Assembly: GCA_017848055.1 (NCBI GenBank)
Contig: JAGALZ010000040.1
Location: 1-36,046, forward strand
Length of the DNA stretch: 36,046 nt
Direction: 5' to 3'
Source of the DNA: Oscillospiraceae bacterium
GTDB taxonomy: Bacteria; Bacillota; Clostridia; Oscillospirales; Ruminococcaceae
Part shown: positions 31,263 through 36,046 of the stretch, piece by piece
How positions within the stretch are numbered: position 1 is the stretch's first letter
How the letters are laid out: every line of letters begins with the position of its first letter
Program-made: the position numbers and the translations under genes
The notes under the pieces: generated by a model
What the model saw: only the letters and a program-made list of their open reading frames with translations
Told to the model about the DNA's origin: nothing
The model's database searches: none

Positions 31263-32841
31263 GTTTGCGAATCTTGTGAAAAACGAGTACATAAAGAACT
31301 TAAAGCGCACCTCGACAATTGTTATGCTCATTCTCATTGTGGCTGCCGGTTTTGTATTCCCGGGAATTGTTAAAATTGCATCCGAACTCAACGACACAGT
31401 TTACTATGGTGATGACAGCACAGACCTCGTTGCTTACCATAAGGAAATTGTTGAAGGTCTTGAAAACCGTGACAGCACATCTGGTATTACCGCAGAAGAG
31501 GTAATTACCCTTGAAGAGTCAAAACTGATAGTTGCTTACAACATATCAAACGACAGCGACTGGAGATATAATCTTATTCTGGAAAATCTTGACGACTTAA
31601 TCGAGATGGGCTATGATGAAGAATTCTACGAGCAGGTATTAGCAGAAGAATTCGAAAAAATCGACACCAATCTTACCGAAGCTGAAATTACGGCTTTACA
31701 GTACAAGGCTTATGATATCGCCGACAGTATTGCCACAAAAAAGGCAGCAGAGACAGTAAAGAAGCTCCCCCAGTACGCTGCTATACTGAATATTCTCGAA
31801 AGCAACGACCTCAAGGTTTTCTATGATACTCAGATTAAGATGTTCGAGGCTGAAAAGCTGCTTGCTGCAACCGATGCCGAAAAGGCAATTGTTCAAGCAA
31901 AAATCGACCACTTCACATACCTCAGGGATAACGACGTTTACTACTATGGAAAGCTCGATGAGTTGGACGTTAGCATGACTGAAAGCAACTACGATTCACG
32001 CTATTTTGATTCGTACAATCGTATGATGTCGGCAATCGCTGTCATAGGCTACGAAAACGGAATCGGTAATGTTTCAAGAAACGAATACAGCAAAGCTAAG
32101 GACATTGTTACTCTCAGCGACTACATGCTTGAAAACGATGTGACTTACAATGTTGCAGATTCAGTCAACCCAAACGAATCATACGTCATTGACTTCTGGA
32201 CTTCTATGGGTATGTCCACAAGTGCGGTAAGCTTTATCGGACTTCTGATTATCGTAATTGCAGCACTTTCTGTTGCAAACGAATTCTCTAACGGTACTAT
32301 CAAGTTCCTGCTTATTAACCCGGTAAAACGCTGGAAGATTCTTGTATCAAAGTATTTCACAGTTATTTCAATGGGTTACATAATGCTCATTTTACTGTTC
32401 ATCGTATCAACTATTGTTTCGTTAATCTTCTTCGGCGGTTCTCTTATCGGAGAAAGTATGTATGAGGTTGTTGACGGCGAGGTTGTCGCAACATTCGGAT
32501 TACTTAAGGTGTTCAAGTCGTACCTTGTAAACAGCATTGAGGTAGTTGTTATGGCTACTCTTGCGTTCGCTATCTCTACTCTTATGAGAAGCTCCGCTTT
32601 TGCTATCGGTATCAGTATGCTTTGCATGCTCGGCGGAAATGTTGTTGTTTCCATTCTCAGTGCTATGAAGCTCGACTGGGCAAGATACCTCATCTTCGCT
32701 AACCTCGACCTCGAAAGCATCGCTAAGGGCTCATCTTCTTTCGCTTACCAGTCAGTCAATACTGCCATAGGCGTTATCGCTGTTCATATGGTTATCTTCT
32801 GGCTCATCGCTTGGGACGCTTTCACTAAGAAAGACCTGTAA
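31255..32841 (+). CDS. ABC-2 type permease with a large external domain
   Basis: A 528-residue membrane protein: one helix near the start (about 20-42), a long acidic extracytoplasmic domain (about 45-315), then about five helices (near 318-340, 365-390, 415-445, 450-475 and 500-522). The external domain is helical, with many Glu, Asp, Ala and Lys residues. The layout matches ABC-2 permeases of the multidrug or peptide-export kind. The start is a TTG preceded by AAGGAGGCGGT and lies inside the ATPase gene. The operon ends here; the palindromic repeat about 50 bases on may serve as its terminator. Confidence 0.88.
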   Translation: MGKFANLVKNEYIKNLKRTSTIVMLILIVAAGFVFPGIVKIASELNDTVYYGDDSTDLVAYHKEIVEGLENRDSTSGITAEEVITLEESKLIVAYNISNDSDWRYNLILENLDDLIEMGYDEEFYEQVLAEEFEKIDTNLTEAEITALQYKAYDIADSIATKKAAETVKKLPQYAAILNILESNDLKVFYDTQIKMFEAEKLLAATDAEKAIVQAKIDHFTYLRDNDVYYYGKLDELDVSMTESNYDSRYFDSYNRMMSAIAVIGYENGIGNVSRNEYSKAKDIVTLSDYMLENDVTYNVADSVNPNESYVIDFWTSMGMSTSAVSFIGLLIIVIAALSVANEFSNGTIKFLLINPVKRWKILVSKYFTVISMGYIMLILLFIVSTIVSLIFFGGSLIGESMYEVVDGEVVATFGLLKVFKSYLVNSIEVVVMATLAFAISTLMRSSAFAIGISMLCMLGGNVVVSILSAMKLDWARYLIFANLDLESIAKGSSSFAYQSVNTAIGVIAVHMVIFWLIAWDAFTKKDL

Positions 32842-32892
32842 ATCCCCGTAGATAAAGGTAATGCTCATACAGAAGCTTTTATATGTATATAT

Positions 32893-33098
32893 CGGGGGAA
32901 ACCTTTCTGAAGAAAGTTTCTCCCCCGAACCCCCTTACAAAGACTTTTAACATAATTTCAGCCCCATAGGGTGCACATCAAAGAGAACATTTTAAATTCT
33001 CAGTTTGTGATAGGTACCCTATGGGGCTGAAATTTTATTACAAAAGTTTTAGGAAAGGAGTTTGAGGAACAACCCTTTTTCAAAAGGGTTTTCCTCAA
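32893..33098. repeat. Palindromic non-coding repeat element, complete copy (two inverted halves)
   Basis: The 307-base gap between the convergent ABC permease and clpC genes is filled by one structured element. Core arms AATTTCAGCCCCATAGGGTGC (as two runs: 32954-32974) and their inverted copy (33014-33034) match at 20 of 21 positions. Outside each core lies a related arm (about 25-30 bases) and then a hairpin: 32893-32927 on the left and 33062-33098 on the right. The two halves are therefore diverged mirror copies around a 39-base A/T-rich middle. The right half recurs at 35962-36046. No coding frame is apparent. The element could act as a terminator for both flanking genes. Confidence 0.85.
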
Positions 33099-33148
33099 TA
33101 CACTCGTAAAATCTCTATACGAGCATTATCTTTAATTTATGGGGATTA

Positions 33149-35515
33149 TCAGCTTGCGTCGACGACGGCGGTAGTTGCATCGGGAGAGAAGCTTTTGAGG
33201 ATTGGTTTACCGTTCTCGACGGTAACGAGGAGAGCATTTTCCTGCGGATTGGCGATTGCATAGTCGCAGACCATACTTTCGAGTTCAGAAGATATTGCAC
33301 GTCTGATAGCTCTGGCACTGCCGTTTTGTACTGTTGCGCCGTCGCAGAGGTAATCAATTACGCTATCGGAGAAGCTGACGGTTGTACCAGCCCGTTTTGC
33401 ACGGTTTGAAAGCTCAGAGAGCATATCCGATGCGATTTTGGAAAGCGAGCTTTTATCGAGTGGAGAGAAGATTATCTGCTCGTCGATTCTGCTGAGAAGC
33501 TCAGGCGAGAAGAACTCTCTGAGGCTCTTTGACATATTGCTTTCGTCAAAGGTGGCATCTTCTCTCGAAAATCCGACCTGCTTTTTCATTACGTTTTCTG
33601 ACGAACCGAGGTTGGTTGTCATTATAATCACGGTATTTGTAAAAGAAACTCTTCTTCCCTTTGTATCCGTAAGGAAGCCTTCCTCTAAAATCTGAAGAAG
33701 GATATTAAAAACATCACGATGGGCTTTTTCTATTTCGTCAAAGAGGACGATTGAATACGGCTTGCGTCTTACTTTTTCGGTAAGCAGACCGCCGTCGTCA
33801 TAGCCGATATATCCGGGCGGTGAGCCTATCAGCCTGGAGATGCTGTGTCGCTCCATAAACTCGGACATATCGAATCTTATGAGTGCGTCATCTCGTGAAA
33901 AAAGCTCCTTGGCGAGTGCTTTTGCAAGCTTCGTTTTACCTACTCCGCTCGGCCCTGAAAACACAAACGAGCCTATCGGTCTGTCTGGTGAACGTATTCC
34001 CCACCTTGCACGGCGGATTGCTCCTGACAAGGCACTCACCGCTTTTTGCTGGCCTATAACCTGCTCTGACAGTGCACCTTCTAGCCTCATAAGCTTCTGA
34101 GCTTCTGTTTCGCCGAGTGACGAGAGCGGTATTCCCGTTTTATCCGAGATGACCTGTGCGACATCCTTAGATGTAATAAGAGGCTTCATCTTATCGTTTG
34201 CGACCTTGAGGGTCAAAGCTTCGAGGTAATCCTGTTTTGTGATTTTCCCTGCAACATAATCGGAAAATGCTTTTGAAACCGAATGTGACGAGCGTTTTTC
34301 CTGCTCTCTTATTCTGACTCTTGCACACGCCTCGTCGATAAGGTCGATTGCCTTGTCGGGGAAAAATCTGTCGAAGATATATTTTGACGACAAATCGACT
34401 GCACTCTTTACTGCACTCCGTGTTATTTCGACCTTGTGGAAATGCTCATACCTTGAAAGAAGCCCCTCGATTATTTCGATTGTTGTGTGGTTATCGGGTT
34501 CCTCGACCATAACCGGCTGGAAGCGTCTTTCCAGGGCTGAATCCTTCTCGATATAGCGTCGGTACTCATCAAAGGTGGTTGCACCGATAAGCTGGAGCTG
34601 GCCTCTTGCGAGCTGTGGTTTTATGATATTTGCGGCATCGATTGCACCTTCTGCGGCACCTGCACCGATAATTGTATGAATCTCATCTATAAACAAGACG
34701 ACGTTTTTTGCGTTCACCGCCTCATCTATGCACTGCTTGAGTCGTTCCTCAAAGTCACCTCTGTACTTTGCGCCCGACAAAAGTGCTGTCAAATCTATTG
34801 AAAAAATTCTTTTGTCCCTTAGCCCCTCGGGAACGCTTCCGTCACAGATTTTCGTTGCTATTCCCTCGACGATTGCTGTTTTTCCGACTCCTGCTTCACC
34901 AACGAGGCAGGGGTTGTTTTTATTACGGCGGCAGAGAATTTCTATTACTCTTTCAATCTCCTTATCCCTGGCAATTACCGGGTCAAACGCTCCGCAGACC
35001 TCCCGCTTTGTTAGCTCCTTGGCATACTTTTCAAGCTTTGAGACACTTTGCGGGCCGGGTGTTTCCTCGGGAAGAGATGTCACGGCACAATCACCTATCA
35101 GTCTTGGTACGCTTACTCCAAGCTGTGCAAGAAGATTCATTGCACAGCAGTTTTTCTCCTTCAGAATTGCGCCCAGAATATGTTCCGAGCCTGCGAGCTT
35201 ATTCTTTCCCAGCTTTGCCATACTCATTGCGTTTTCAAGTATTCTTCTTGCTGTGGGTGTGAAATCGTCATTGCTTAGCTTACAATGAGTGCCTATGCCG
35301 ATTGTCTTGCGGATTTTCTCTGAGAGTATTGATTGGGTTATTCCGTTCTTTTGCAGAACTATACAGGCGGTTGAAGAGCCTTCATCGGCTATTGCCCAGA
35401 GAATATGCTCCGAGCCTGCATAGGTATGTCCCAGAGAGCCGGCAAGCTGCAAGCTCCGCTTTAATATCTCCTTCGCCTTCTTTGTAAAGCCATCAGTTCC
35501 AAACTCATCAAACAT
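33149..35515 (-). CDS. clpC: ClpC-like AAA+ unfoldase (Hsp100)
   Basis: A 788-residue ATPase: a double Clp N-repeat domain (about 1-140); first AAA+ module with Walker A GEAGVGKT and Walker B VVLFIDEIHTIIGAG; a short middle linker; second AAA+ module with GPSGVGKT and IVLFDEIEKAH; and a C-terminal D2-small domain. KKQVGF in the second module is the loop used by ClpC to dock on ClpP, so it should deliver proteins for degradation. The middle region is about 40 residues, shorter than the coiled coil of B. subtilis ClpC, and I see no clear UVR motif. The start is the ATG after AGGAGAAC; the frame is open up to 35656. No ctsR, mcsA or mcsB gene is adjacent and no CtsR or CIRCE operator was seen. 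Confidence 0.9.
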   Translation of the reverse strand: MFDEFGTDGFTKKAKEILKRSLQLAGSLGHTYAGSEHILWAIADEGSSTACIVLQKNGITQSILSEKIRKTIGIGTHCKLSNDDFTPTARRILENAMSMAKLGKNKLAGSEHILGAILKEKNCCAMNLLAQLGVSVPRLIGDCAVTSLPEETPGPQSVSKLEKYAKELTKREVCGAFDPVIARDKEIERVIEILCRRNKNNPCLVGEAGVGKTAIVEGIATKICDGSVPEGLRDKRIFSIDLTALLSGAKYRGDFEERLKQCIDEAVNAKNVVLFIDEIHTIIGAGAAEGAIDAANIIKPQLARGQLQLIGATTFDEYRRYIEKDSALERRFQPVMVEEPDNHTTIEIIEGLLSRYEHFHKVEITRSAVKSAVDLSSKYIFDRFFPDKAIDLIDEACARVRIREQEKRSSHSVSKAFSDYVAGKITKQDYLEALTLKVANDKMKPLITSKDVAQVISDKTGIPLSSLGETEAQKLMRLEGALSEQVIGQQKAVSALSGAIRRARWGIRSPDRPIGSFVFSGPSGVGKTKLAKALAKELFSRDDALIRFDMSEFMERHSISRLIGSPPGYIGYDDGGLLTEKVRRKPYSIVLFDEIEKAHRDVFNILLQILEEGFLTDTKGRRVSFTNTVIIMTTNLGSSENVMKKQVGFSREDATFDESNMSKSLREFFSPELLSRIDEQIIFSPLDKSSLSKIASDMLSELSNRAKRAGTTVSFSDSVIDYLCDGATVQNGSARAIRRAISSELESMVCDYAIANPQENALLVTVENGKPILKSFSPDATTAVVDAS

Positions 35516-35771
35516 AAAGTTCTCCTGCGGATTTTTATTCCGCAATCTCCTTTCCATTGCAATAATGAGTGGGATATCCCCTCTGCATTCTAAGCTTTGA
35601 CACCTTAAGTAAAAAGTATTCGTGCCGCCTTCAAGTTTATTATATTCAAGGGACAAATTCAGCTTTCCTCATTTTTGAGTAACACATTTTTTGCTCTGTC
35701 ATAAATTATACTATAAGCCACAATCCAAACGGAGCGTAGGCTTAAATCTAACACTCAAAGGAGCAAATACT
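35516..35771. other. Divergent intergenic region between clpC and the small cysteine-rich gene
   Basis: 256 A/T-rich bases with no gene. Partial -10 elements (for example TATAAT on the minus strand near 35640) lack a fitting -35, so I do not assign promoters. Confidence 0.4.
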
Positions 35772-35897
35772 ATGAATAACTTTGGCGGATGCTGGTGGAT
35801 TATCATTCTTATTCTCATTCTCTTCTGCTGTGGCGGATGCGGAAACAACAATTCTTCCTGCGGCAACGGCTGTGGCTGTGACAATTCCTGCTGCTAA
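35772..35897 (+). CDS. Tiny membrane protein with a cysteine/glycine/asparagine-rich tail
   Basis: A 41-residue protein: one hydrophobic helix (about 8-21, WWIIILILILFCC) followed by a short tail with eight cysteines and many Gly and Asn residues (GGCGNNNSSCGNGCGCDNSCC). The ATG follows CAAAGGAGCAAATACT, a strong ribosome binding site. The length is comparable to other one-helix bacterial microproteins such as small spore or stress proteins, but I do not recognise a family. The cysteine tail could bind metal or form disulfides. It is divergent from clpC and followed by a repeat copy. Confidence 0.65.
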   Translation: MNNFGGCWWIIILILILFCCGGCGNNNSSCGNGCGCDNSCC

Positions 35898-35961
35898 TTG
35901 CTAGCAAACAAAAAAGGGGTACGGATTTAAAGTAGTATACGTATAGGGTTTACGTATATCA

Positions 35962-36046
35962 TTGAGGAAAACCCTTTTGAAAAAGGGTTTTTCCTCAAAC
36001 TCCTTTCCTAAAACTTCTGATTTAAAATTTCAGCCCCATAGGGTAC
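35962..36046. repeat. Second copy of the palindromic repeat (half seen, cut by the window end)
   Basis: A hairpin (35962-35998), then CTCCTTTCCTAAAACTT, then TTTCAGCCCCATAGGGTAC match the reverse complement of 33014-33098 with few differences. The sequence stops at the core arm, so the other half probably lies beyond the window. Together with the first copy, it brackets clpC and the small cysteine-rich gene in inverted orientation. Confidence 0.85.

Noticed and set aside
33062..33098. CRISPR-like repeat
   Set aside because: Only two distant copies in inverted orientation, without regular spacers or cas genes. It is part of the palindromic element.
34728..35288. A 186-codon open frame opposite clpC
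   Set aside because: Antisense shadow of a well-supported AAA+ gene, with no ribosome binding site or recognisable domain.
35516..35700. CtsR or CIRCE heat-shock operators ahead of clpC
   Set aside because: Looked for GGTCAAA direct repeats and the TTAGCACTC inverted repeat on both strands. Neither is present.

Overview
The window looks like the chromosome of an anaerobic, spore-forming Clostridia of the Oscillospiraceae/Ruminococcus type. The reasons are the adjacent spoIVB and spo0A, the Gram-positive style of surface proteins (lipoproteins, ECF transporters), the cohesin and dockerin modules typical of ruminococci and cellulolytic clostridia, and the mixed A/T-rich regulatory DNA. No rRNA, tRNA, CRISPR array, insertion sequence or integrase was seen.

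Left part (about 1-10,200, all minus strand). After a partial lipoprotein gene and a DUF6809 gene comes a self-contained operon read from about 10,132 down to 505. It has a promoter, a cobalamin riboswitch, an intrinsic terminator acting as the switch, and eight genes. These encode a small basic protein, a 902-residue secreted protein (DUF4430, then a prenyltransferase-like alpha/alpha barrel, a cohesin-like module and a dockerin), a membrane-anchored cohesin-like protein, a DUF4430 lipoprotein, EcfT, an EcfA-EcfA'-S-component fusion, a DUF2284 protein and a cysteine-rich small protein. A terminator closes the operon. DUF4430 and the alpha/alpha barrel correspond to the two domains of animal intrinsic factor and transcobalamin. 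The operon therefore reads as a B12 (corrinoid) capture and uptake system whose surface parts may be held together by cohesin-dockerin contacts. This is the most interesting part of the window.

10,458-15,700 (minus). A four-gene operon encodes an MBOAT acyltransferase, a DHHW/AlgX-like membrane protein, an FkbH-like enzyme and an acyl carrier protein. It looks like a Dlt-like surface-polymer modification system that may use a glyceryl unit.

15,761-26,100. This is core genome. It holds an unknown membrane protein, then on the plus strand spoIVB, spo0A, a response regulator/histidine kinase pair, rimM-trmD, ptsH (HPr), a PucR/CdaR-type regulator and ftsE-ftsX. Each transcription unit has a recognisable promoter or terminator or both.

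26,330-36,046. A GH31 alpha-xylosidase gene has a cre-like site upstream. A zinc-ribbon membrane protein and a three-gene ABC-transporter operon diverge from a shared control region. A clpC-like gene (minus) and a tiny cysteine-rich membrane protein follow. Copies of a palindromic non-coding repeat lie on both sides of clpC; the second is cut by the window end.
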